From positions 2,183,501 to 2,247,500 of the forward strand of contig JAEMWC010000013.1 in NCBI GenBank assembly GCA_016490735.1: DNA of 64,000 bases, given 5' to 3'. This DNA comes from Pachyseris speciosa (Eukaryota; Cnidaria; Anthozoa; Scleractinia; Pachyseridae). The notes under the pieces are model-generated. The model did not search any database. It was not told where the DNA came from and worked only from the letters and a program-made list of their open reading frames with translations. The position numbers and the translations under genes were made by a program. Shown piece after piece: positions 55,659-64,000 of the stretch (position 1 is the first letter of the stretch; each line of letters opens with the position of its first letter).

Positions 55659-58600
55659 GGCTAACGATGTTAATGACGATGATAGTAATGATGTCCAACA
55701 TTCATAATCAATAATAGTTTTGATGATGGTGGTGACTCAAGACAAAACAGTGATGATGGCAACAATGGTTACAATACAACTGCCTTAACTCTGATACATG
55801 TAAATTTGAAAAACTCTTCTCACCTTTTTCACTGGTACTCCATCAGGGGGTGTTTGCTTTGTTGTTAAATTGTATCCAACCATTTGCTCTGTGAGTTTCC
55901 CAACTTCATCTGGACTAAAAAAAGAAGAAAAATAAATGACATAGCTGTTGCCGTCGCCACCCCCTTCACCACTACCACCACCATCATCATTATTGCTGTA
56001 TACTGATGCAAGGGTAAACTGGTCTACTTACTCAGTGGTCAAATGGACACCACCCTTCAGGCCGCTAGTAAATGTTCCTTTTCCTCTGCCACCAGCAAGA
56101 ATTTGGGCCTTTATAACAAACTCTTTTGCATCTGAAGGGAAGTTAAAACACGATCAAATGTAACAAGAACTGTAGGTACAGTGTAGAATGCACATTAATT
56201 TATTTCATCTGTAATGATCTTATTTTTCAACCAAACAAAATGATGTACAAAATTAATGATTATGTAGCTGGTTTTGCATAAAAATTAATAGACTTGGAAA
56301 TATGATGTCTGTTAATTTCAAAAGTTACTAGCATAGAAAGTCAACCAAAAACAAATACAGATGCACAGCTGTGCATGCACTTCATTTTTGTGTGATCAGC
56401 CATGTTTGTCTTCCCATCCATGAAAACTTGCACATTGTGTAGTTCTAGAAAATATCCATACCCCACCATGGAAGGTCAATGGAAATTTCGAGAGGGAGGA
56501 GGGGTTCAGTGGTGGAAATTTCCGAGGGGTTTGGGGGTCGACGCGACCTTGCTTTTTCCAGGGGTAAATCATTGAGAAAGAATCACTTCGCGGGACAGCG
56601 TGAGTGTACACTCAAGCAAGAAACACAAGAAGGAATACTTACATTACGTACACTTTTTTTAAATAAGTAGATCTCCAGTCCATTTGAATGTTATATTTTA
56701 ACATGACTGTCTTTTTTTCCTTTTTCTGTATCCGTTTCTGTTGCATTCATTTTTAAAGAACGATGGCTATTCCAGTTGAAGAGAAACGGAAGAGAAATCA
56801 GAGTAAGTTGAGCGAGACAAAATGGCTGACTCTCGTTCCCAGATCTCCATCTTGGTGTTTCGCTCCAGTCCTCAACAAATGGCTAACGCCCATATCAGGG
56901 CATCCAACTGCTGCTTTCGGTAAATTATGTCTGTTTGGTAGAGGACAATAATGTTTCTACTGAAATTTTTACAATAAAGGTAAAATGAATGCCTATTATT
57001 TTCGGAGGGACAAAACCGCCATCAGAATTTTTTCCATGTTGTATTGTTTTATGGTGTTCTTGTTGGTGTCGCCATGGACCTTTTATGCAGGTTATCAAAC
57101 TTCAGCTTGGCTTCCCAGCTAGTACGGACATTACATGTGCTTTTGACAATGATGGCTTCAACGATTATCTATTTAAAGAATAGACGGTGGCTGACTTCTT
57201 TGGCTGCAAGACAAGTATCAGTGGTAAAAAACTGAATTGGACTGAAGGAATAATTGAAGGGCTGAGGGCATAAACTGCCTATGTGTAATTTTCGGCCGTT
57301 TTTTTAGTTCGCTTGGATTTGTCCAAATTTTTGCATGTGAACTGCATTTTGATTCAAAAACATTGTCCCGTATTTTTTTTCACCGATTTCTTTTTTGTTT
57401 TCGAGAAATAACGTATGCAAAAAAAACACCTAAAACTACACATAGGCAGTTTATGCCCTCAGCCCTTCAATTAATTACTTGGCAATGTCAGCTTTTAGTT
57501 TCATTGAATGTTTCACCAAGAATATAAATAAATTGTAACACTTATACTCTAGCATACACACTTATAAAAGGAGCTTTAACATTTTAAAATCAAAACCCAT
57601 TTGAGATGTTGAGATATAAAAAGTTGTTTTGATCTTTGCTAAATTGTCACGTGCGTGAAAATATTTGCATGTACATGTACATGACAGGCAGGAACTTGCA
57701 ATGACTGAGATATCCATAACTTCTTCCAAACACTAAAAGAAGCAACATTTCTTGAAAACTACAACAATTTATCCCCCAGTAAATTTATAACTAACAACAT
57801 TCAAACGAAAAACGTTTAGGCTAAAGAAGAATTCTAGCCTCTTTAATTTGCCAAGGAAAAGCTATGTGTTAGATATCTGATTTGGCTTGACTGGCAAAGG
57901 TTACACAATGTGTAACATTTAAAGTTGTTTCTTAGTTGAAAAAGGATGATTCAGTTGGTTACGTGATTGGATATATCAAGCTGTTTGTAATTGTAGCGCT
58001 TGAACCGCGGAGATTGTGAAATGCATGTCATGCATTTCACAATCTCCGCGGTTCAAGCGCTACAATTACAAACAGCTTGATATATCCAATCACGTAACCA
58101 ACTGAATCATCCTTTTTCAACTAAGAAACAACTTTAAATTTACGAAGTTTTTTTTTTAATTTTGGAAATTCCTGGAAGGGAGGGGGTATTTGATGACCCC
58201 TGGAACAGAAATTCCTGGGGGAGGGGGGTACAAAACAAAAAACCTTCCGTGGTGGGGGTATGAATATTTTCTGGAACTACACATTAGTTGCAGCATCTCA
58301 TTGGCACAGAACTTTCTGGTTCTTTGCATATAACACCTGTAACTTTTTTCATTAACTTCCTTACTTAGTTCTTTGGCAATTTGAACTGCCTCTTTAGCAT
58401 TGTCTGCAACTTTAAACCTCTGTACATGAAGACCATTGTCAGCCATCAACTTCTTGCTCTGAAATTCTTGCAGGTTCAGCCATCTTGCTGGCACAACACT
58501 CGCAGCACCACCCTAAAAAAATTGGAAATTAATCACCCTGATTAGAGTCACATTATGTATTGAAAACAAACATGTAAAACAAACAAACTTCATGAAGAGG

Positions 58601-60062
58601 TGAATGATCACTGCAGTTATGAACACTACTTAAGCGGTAGTGAAAATAAGGCCTGAAAAAAAAAAAAAAAAAAAAACAGGCTTGTATAGGAATTGAAACC
58701 ATGACCTCTGCAATATCGGTGCAGTGCTCTACCAACTGAGCTAATTAATTAATCCGCAGTGCAAATATATGATTTTCATATATTCATTCTCATTTGAGCT
58801 AATTAAACAAGGCAACTGGGAGCTGGTCATTTGTTTGGTTCATACCAAGTCCATGAGTGATGAAATACATAACAATATGAAAATCATATATTTGAACTGC
58901 AGATTAAAGAATAGAGGGAAAAGAAAAAAAAATAAACCAAGTATAAAAAAATTGAACCAGGACATATACACTACAGGAAAAGATTACAAAAATTAATGCT
59001 TGAGACTGGAAATAGGAAAGCTGGGTTAATTAACATTAACTCCATGAAGAACAACTAAAATATCCTTTTTTGATGGGAGGAGGAATGCCCTGTCTTTTTT
59101 TATGCTTGTAACATTTTAACTGTTTTTTTTTTTTTCCATCAGTGATTATCCTAATCTTGAATGAGGAACCACATTAAAACATGTATGTACAGTCACTAAA
59201 CCTTAAGTTGCTGCCAGAACACTGAATGTGATTATTACCATGCAGAGAGGCTAACCTCTAAAGATCTGAAATCTGATTTTTTTTATTTTATTTTGTACCA
59301 AACTCCCATTATTTATTCTCCCCCTCCCCCCACCCTCCACGAAAAGAAATAAAATCAATGCTCCCCCTCAAGAAAAAAAAAATCTCCTGCCTCCTACAAA
59401 ATTATTGCAGCCCCTCTTCAACAGCAGCTATGGCAATGATGAAAAAAAAAGTATTTTCTTCGGTTCGAGGCAGATTGTCAGTGACATGCATGCAGCCCCG
59501 ATGCAAAAATGCTGACGGCCATGAACTGATTTTTCTTGGATTTTTGGACAATTTGCATTGAGATATTAGCTTCTTTCAGAAATAGGACCCCAAGGTTCTT
59601 TTATCGGGGAGACTTAGTGGCCCGTGCGGGAGACTGCGAGATTCGTTCCGTATCTGGGAGACGATCAAGAATATTATACGGGAGAGATGGCGTATTCTTG
59701 AACCGTACTCATAGAACGCTTCGTCTAATAGCTAATCCTGTTCCTTTGCAAGTATGCCAATACTTTCAATTATAACACAATAACCCTACAGATTAAGAAG
59801 TGAACAATTACGAATGCTCGTTCTTCGGTGATTGCTTAGCAACCCTCCATAATTTTCACTGCCACGAAATTTCGGAAAAAATCCAACAGCACATCTACAA
59901 TTTGCGGCTATAATCTGTGTCCATATAAGTTGAGAAAGGCTGAGAAGAAAGATACGATTATCCAGAACTTACCTGAGGAGATCGGAGCCCAAATCTCCCA
60001 GGGATCCCAGCACATTTTCTGCAAAACGAAGACAAAGTTCCAGAACGCGACAAGGCCGCCAT
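48253..60062 (-). CDS. SUCLG2: Succinate-CoA ligase [GDP-forming] subunit beta, mitochondrial
   Basis: Eleven minus-strand exons: 60062-59973, 58512-58365, 56131-56032, 55914-55824, 53942-53790, 52756-52667, 50765-50669, 50017-49856, 49603-49460, 48916-48796 and 48365-48253 (stop TGA), all with GT-AG introns. About 435 residues, like human SUCLG2. Exon 1 ([17 protein letters not shown]) is a basic, Ser-rich mitochondrial leader. ATP-grasp features: [11 protein letters not shown] at about 89-98, [17 protein letters not shown], and [12 protein letters not shown] at 244-255 (metal-binding Asn/Glu). The CoA-ligase domain has [18 protein letters not shown] (312-329), NFLDLGGG and [28 protein letters not shown] and GGIVDC favour the GTP-type over SUCLA2. 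With the alpha subunit it makes GTP from succinyl-CoA in the TCA cycle. The phase between exons 9 and 10 is off by one at a GGG at the donor (49459-49461). Confidence 0.95.
50084..50600. mobile_element. CCAAT-rich MITE family R4 in SUCLG2 intron 7
   Basis: Ends TCGAAAGTAATTCTCG and CGAGAATTACTTTCGA are inverted repeats. The inside is full of ATTGGTTGAGAAA and AACCAATGAGAAG words in both orientations. A partial copy lies at 34590-34860. Confidence 0.7.
51115..51605. repeat. Partial tandem duplication of an R1-related repeat in SUCLG2 intron 6
   Basis: About 150 bp (CATGTTAAAAGCTTTCTTCT, GAACTTGCAAACATTCG, AGACACTTCTCTTAACATAT) occurs twice, 335 bp apart, and shares GCAAACATTC...GGTTCTCTT-type words with R1 at 8900. 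Between them is a small inverted pair around AATTTTTGGCG / CGCCAAAATTAGAGA. Confidence 0.6.
52275..52535. repeat. Minisatellite, about 110-bp unit, 2.4 copies
   Basis: The unit contains CCATTCAAATGAAAGCTACT, GAACAGTACTTTCCTGTG and ACAAGGTGGYTCTA and TTTTGAGTCTG. It is repeated head to tail in SUCLG2 intron 6. Confidence 0.85.
53448..53576. repeat. Small inverted repeat in SUCLG2 intron 5
   Basis: Arms AAATTCCTTTGTCTCCTA and TAGGAGACAAAGGAATTT lie around a spacer of about 40 nt, with weaker pairing outward (AAATGATTTCAA / AATCGTTTT). Confidence 0.6.
54095..55041. mobile_element. Foldback element with about 125-bp inverted arms in SUCLG2 intron 4
   Basis: The left arm (54095-54223: CCATCTTGGATTGT, GTGCACCAAAGCGAGG, CATTACAATGTTTTGAGTGG) reappears inverted at 54910-55041 with small differences. 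The interior, about 690 bp, has no recognised gene. Confidence 0.7.
55246..55575. mobile_element. MITE family R6, copy 2
   Basis: Inverted ends CCGTAAAAGCTCTATTAA and TTAATAGAGCTTTTACAG, flanked by TA. Same family as 46222-46639. In SUCLG2 intron 4. Confidence 0.8.
55620..55665. repeat. (ATG)n microsatellite
   Basis: About eleven ATG triplets; looser GATGATG and GGCGATGG repeats extend upstream to about 55060. Confidence 0.85.
57253..57471. mobile_element. MITE family R5, copy 2
   Basis: Reverse-complement match of 42791-43015 over its length. TA lies on each side, compatible with a Tc1/mariner-type target. In SUCLG2 intron 2. Confidence 0.8.
57917..58139. repeat. Perfect 223-nt palindrome in SUCLG2 intron 2
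   Basis: Arms of 111 bp match with no mismatch seen, around a single central base (T at 58028, in GAAATGCATGTCATGCATTTC less its ends). It begins ATTTAAAGTTG and ends CAACTTTAAAT. The right end is about 225 bp from exon 2. Confidence 0.9.
58585..58742 (-). mobile_element. tRNA-derived SINE, copy 3
   Basis: The minus strand carries the tRNA-like head (AGCTCAGTTGGTAGAGCACT, ATGGTTTCAATTCCTATACA) and the body ending GCAGTGATCATTCACC, with a T/A run of about 21 between head and body. In SUCLG2 intron 1. Confidence 0.85.
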
Positions 60063-60431
60063 TTTGGAAATCCAAGAGAGCGTGATGAACGGCATGCGCT
60101 GTGAGTGAGGCTGCTGAGAGGTTATAACGCATTGGGGGCGCGTAAGTTCATGGGAAGTGAAAAGAACAGCGCTGTTTTACGGACAATTTCATTAATTGGA
60201 ATCTCACAGGCGTTTCTGTACGTTGTGATTTCTATATAGCTTGATACCTTTGGAGATTTTTCAGGGAATTAAGGATTTGCTTCCTACAAATTGAAGAAAT
60301 TGGACTTGAGGGTAAAACTCGTCGATTCCACGTTGAGCATTAATTTAGCAAGTCTTCAATACAGATACAGATACAGTATAAGATTATCATTCTACAAGTC
60401 GTGGTAAAAATTCAATAATGTTATAGCAAAG
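60063..60431. promoter_or_regulatory. Shared upstream region of SUCLG2 and TMEM243
   Basis: The two start codons face away from each other 369 bp apart, so both promoters must lie here or overlap the first exons. A GC-richer piece with GGGGGCGCG lies next to SUCLG2; no TATA box stands out. Transcription starts cannot be placed from sequence alone. Confidence 0.5.
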
Positions 60432-63174
60432 ATGTATGATGGATTGGACAAACCGTTATTTGGCGAAGCAAGGCCACGGGTAGGTGCAATTTTGCATTGT
60501 TTGGAGTATATTTGGTTTACGCGCCTTTGCGATGATGCACAAGTCACGAGTTTTGTAAGCTTAAATTTAAGCTTACGTAGAATGAAGTAGTTTAATTAGC
60601 AACAAGATTATGTATGAGCTAAGTTACGAGATGCGAGCTCTTAAGGGGGGACTAACTTAACTACAAAATTAGCTAACATTGTTGCTATGGAAAGTTCCCA
60701 ACCCTCATATCTTGGAAACCATAACTTGCACAGACAAGCTGTCTGGCTATGTTTTTACAATCAAAAAGTTTTACAAGATTTTCGAGTCACAACCATATTT
60801 GGCAAGTCACGTGACCAGAACAGAAAAAGGCCTAAAACTCGAGTGGCGTACACTTCTGGATATCGAAAATGGTGCCAATAGTTAACGATCGCCAAGGTGC
60901 AAAACTCTACTTATCGATTTTTTGGAAATTCGCATTTTTGTGAGATTTATGACGTCATAAGCACGCAAATTCATACCATTTTGTCATTATCATTGCAGTT
61001 ATGTACGTTAACAACAATTGCTTACGTAGGCTTGTAAAGAAGGCTGGAATATCTCCGACTGGCAAAAAAAATCGGAACTTCACATAATTTTCTCCAAGTT
61101 TTAGGGTTTTTCTCTCTAAAGCGCGGTTGGGGCCTGGGGCAAGTTACGCATGGGCAATAGCTATTTATAAATTTTACATGTTCACCTCTTTGCACATCTC
61201 ACCAATATAGTGGCAAAAACACCGAAAAACCGTGTTTTGCAAATACAGTCCGTAAAAATCCCTTGGCAACAACGCTAAGTCTGTAGTTAAGTTAGTCCCC
61301 CCTTAAGTAACAAATCTGTTTCATTTTTAATGATAGAAAAAAGTATTAATCCTTTTGTTTGTTGTATTTCACTTGCAATGTGATTTTGAATACACTGATG
61401 AAATCAAATAAAGAGCTGATTAAAAAAAAAATTATTAATCCAGGACGTGACATTTGGCGGAGCTTAATTTGATACAATAAATGAAATAATTAATGTTATT
61501 GAAAAAGTGCAGTTCAGATAATTTCCATGTTTGTTGGTATAATCTTATATTCACAATATCTTGCCTATATATAATTTGTCTTTGATTTGTTTCTTTACTT
61601 ATTTTGTTAACTTACTTTCTTGTAGGATCGTTACGTGAATTATTTCATTGGTGGAGCCACAGTGCTTCTAGTTTCTGTAAGTGCAAGAAATTAAGCGTAT
61701 TATTAGAATCCTTTTGCACTCGCATGCGATAATGAGTCTTATTAAAATGACATATTAAAGAAATAAAAATGTGCTCTGTGCATGGTTGATCCAGCCAAGC
61801 AGACAGGAATTTTTAAGAGCTTGAGAGAAGTGCGTAGAGAAGTGGCGAGTACTTTTCACACTTCTTGAGTGCTCTTAAAAATTCCCAAGTGCTTTTATTA
61901 CTCAACAATGTACAGGGAACAAGTTTTTATTTCTTTTATAAAATGCCCCAGATATTTGCATGAGAATTCATACCGTAAGTCTATTTGATGAAATAAGACA
62001 ACCACACTCCAATCCCTAAATTTGGCTTTTATGTTTACAACAAAATAGTGTCGAGTATGGATTGAATCACATATTTTTTTATTGTTTTTGCTTTTTTATA
62101 ACATGGCCAGATATTTGCGTGTGCACCCACTTATGATGTAGCCTGTGTGTATAATAATTCCACATGCATGCATGTGATGCAGCCCTGGCACGTGCATGTG
62201 TTTGCAGTGAACAAACAATTCAGAGTACATATCCGAAAGATTCATGAATACCAGTGTTCTATCCATAGATACAATCTACGTGACTCTGAACTAAAGCTGT
62301 TCATCCCTAGACCAAACACAGAAGCCCTTAAAAAGAGTTTTCGCTACAGGGGTGCCATAACATGAAACGGTCTACCTAGCGAGGCTAAGCAGGCCACTAG
62401 TAACAGGTTTCAGATTAAAAATTGTTTAAACTAAGTTTAAACAATTTTTATGCTTTAATTAATTAAGTATTAAGGTATTTTTAGGACTTACTGCAATATA
62501 TTTTAACTCACCTAAATTTGAATAGTAGATAAATTAGACTTTTAACTATACATTCTTATTTTACTATTTTTAACTTAATGGTCATCGTTAAATTAATAGT
62601 TATCGTATTTTTAATGCATGGCTCCATGGTAGAGCACTATTTAGTGAAATGGACTCTGTGGGTAAATAAAGTTTTGATTTGATTTGATGTACTGTGGTTC
62701 AATTTTATCCTAATTGGTTCAATTTTTAGTTTCCTTTGTTTTGAACTCATTATCATACATTACCACACACAAGAACAAAAGAAAATAAAAATTGAACCAA
62801 GGATAAAATTGAACTACAACATTTGCACTTGATTCGACCAATCATAGCACACTTAATTATTTGAACATTTTTATAATAAATAATAATAGTATTATATTCA
62901 TAGATGTTTATCGCAGTATGAGCAGAAAAAACAGGCAGTCTGTGTTACAGTAAATCTGGCTGATGATGATGATGACGACTGTGTGTAGACAACATTATAC
63001 CCTTGCTACTGTAACTGTAACTGCAACCATATTTTTGTCATCATGGACATTATGAAATTTGCTTTGCAGGAGACACTAATTAGCTCATTGGTATTTCCAA
63101 AATTCCCTCCAGACGCAATCAATGTTTTCCTTGCCTTCATTATTGCAATGATATGCACATCAGAACTAACTTTG
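60432..63174 (+). CDS. TMEM243: Transmembrane protein 243 (first three coding exons; 3' end beyond window)
   Basis: Exons 60432-60479, 61626-61676 and 63070-63174 join in phase 0 with GT-AG introns and give 68 residues. MYDGLDKPLFGEARPRDR matches the human TMEM243 start around GLDNRPLFGE...DR, and LISSLVFPKFPP with AINVF matches LISAFVFPQLPPKPLNIFF there. Two membrane helices are seen (FIGGATVLLVSETLISSLVF; INVFLAFIIAMICTSELTL). The human protein has about 118 residues, so roughly 50, with two more helices, lie past the edge; the rest of the window is intron. The start is the only ATG in frame. Its role is poorly known in any animal. The match is from memory but is strong over the whole segment. 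Confidence 0.85.
60645..61302. mobile_element. TTAA-target MITE in TMEM243 intron 1
   Basis: Inverted ends GGGGGGACTAACTTAACTAC and GTAGTTAAGTTAGTCCCCCC, perfect over 20 bp and flanked by TTAA on both sides (60641-60644, 61303-61306). Length 658 bp. The TTAA duplication fits piggyBac or Kolobok. An internal frame (60679-60885) has no family match. Confidence 0.85.
62170..62690 (+). mobile_element. LINE 3' end with (TTGAT)n-like tail
   Basis: The frame ending at 62365 reads YNLRDSELKLFIPRPNTEAL then KKSFRYRGAIT, typical of the C-terminal tail of CR1/L2-type reverse transcriptases. Further residues continue after a TGA where WNGLP would be expected (GLPSEAKQA). The 3' UTR ends in AAATAAAG and TTTGATTTGATTTGATG. 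In TMEM243 intron 2. Confidence 0.75.
62697..62815. mobile_element. Small MITE in TMEM243 intron 2
   Basis: Inverted ends TGGTTCAATTTTATCC and GGATAAAATTGAAC, then TTGGTTCAATTTTTA / TAAAAATTGAACCAA inward. Confidence 0.7.
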
Positions 63175-63640
63175 GTAAGTAAAGTTTATTCAGTAGTGCC
63201 GATGTAGCTAGTGTATTGTATGAGTGGTCAAAACCTGAGGAGAGGTAGGTGGTAATACTGCAGTGGAATAGGGGAATCCTTGTTTACAATATTTGCTTCA
63301 TTAGCATGAACAATTCAGTTTCTGATGGAGCTACAAATAAATCAGTTCTGAATATTGAAAGGTCATGGTATGAATAACTCTGCCAGTGAATATGAGCCTC
63401 GTGTATTGAATACTTTTTGTGCAACGCGGGTTTAAAAACTCAAAATTTTGCAAAGAATGTATGAGCTCATTAGTGCTTTTGCCACCCAGGAATTTTGCAG
63501 TTTTTGGAAGACAATATCTCCTTGAATACTATACCTAAAGAGTTAAAAATTTCACAATGTATTAAATTTCACTAGCTCTTTAGTTGCCTGGAGTCAAATC
63601 ACATCTAACATGTTTCCTTCTGTAAGCAAAGCCATATGCA

Positions 63641-63672
<32 letters not shown>

Positions 63673-63852
63673 TGAATCCCCCTATAGCAATTCTTATTTA
63701 AGCAAACTAGCTATACTCTCTTCCTTCTCCCCCCTCTTTTATTTATTTATTTATTTTGCTCTCACCACATTCTTCGTGGAGCCATAACATAGAAAATCCC
63801 ATTGCTCTGTATTTCTTTGCTCAGAAACTCCATGGAAAAACCTGCTACGAGC

Positions 63853-63901
<49 letters not shown>

Positions 63902-64000
63902 TACAGTTCTTAAAAACGCATTCTACATATAAATGTCTCAATACTTTTTACAACTAAAAGAAAGAGCTCTCACGAAACAGGTACATTTTCAAAGCCCTTT
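63175..64000. other. TMEM243 intron 3 (incomplete)
   Basis: AT-rich intron sequence to the window end. It contains an (AAT)n microsatellite at 63852-63901. The next TMEM243 exon was looked for and not found. Confidence 0.6.

Noticed and set aside
60679..60885. 68-residue frame in TMEM243 intron 1
   Set aside because: It lies wholly inside a TTAA-flanked MITE and a second frame is open over the same stretch.

Overview
This is nuclear DNA of a stony coral or a close cnidarian relative. Its genes have introns, it is AT-rich, it is crowded with short inverted-repeat transposons, LINE ends and tRNA-derived SINEs, and one gene resembles coral skeletal organic matrix proteins. The genus cannot be told from the sequence. 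I recognise six host genes: (1) the 3' part of a secreted skeletal-matrix-like protein with a fibrinogen-like fold (3-3515, plus); (2) and (3) two paralogous SLC16-type monocarboxylate transporters arranged head to head, MCT-A (10636-18702, minus) and MCT-B (30095-35721, plus), with the same four-exon layout; (4) a cytosolic sulfotransferase (37808-45738, minus, 4 exons); (5) SUCLG2, the beta subunit of mitochondrial succinyl-CoA ligase (48253-60062, minus, 11 exons); (6) the first three coding exons of TMEM243 (60432-63174, plus), divergent from SUCLG2 across a 369-bp gap and running off the right edge.

Layout. 0-3.7 kb: matrix-like gene with a MITE in its first intron. 3.9-9.7 kb: tetranucleotide satellite, Crypton-like and GPCR pseudogenes, and a nested repeat with long foldback arms. 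10.6-19.7 kb: MCT-A; its first intron holds a MITE that was itself split by a 1.85-kb two-gene transposon (RecQ-like helicase fragment facing a Cys-motif protein, 9-bp target duplication), and a 0.9-kb satellite lies just upstream of its start codon. 19.7-30 kb: no intact gene; a second copy of the nested repeat split by a 478-nt perfect palindrome, then a 4.2-kb region between inverted repeats that holds a decayed gene apparently related to the Cys-motif protein. 30-36 kb: MCT-B, with helicase fragments and a G/C-run element in its introns and a LINE end downstream. 37-46 kb: sulfotransferase, whose long first intron holds Penelope-like retroelement pieces with hammerhead-ribozyme-like cores, a LINE 3' end and microsatellites. 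46-60 kb: SUCLG2 with MITEs, a minisatellite, a foldback element, a SINE and a 223-nt palindrome in its introns. 60-64 kb: TMEM243.

The host genes are ordinary metabolism, transport and membrane functions with no sign of an operon. Two points matter to a user. First, several well conserved genes (MCT-A, MCT-B, sulfotransferase, SUCLG2) read correctly only if single-base changes are assumed, mostly in homopolymer runs, which suggests assembly indels rather than gene death. Second, the mobile-element content is unusually informative: nested insertions, target duplications of 7, 9, 10 and 14 bp, perfect palindromes, ribozyme-like cores, and a helicase-plus-partner element that I do not recognise as a named transposon class.
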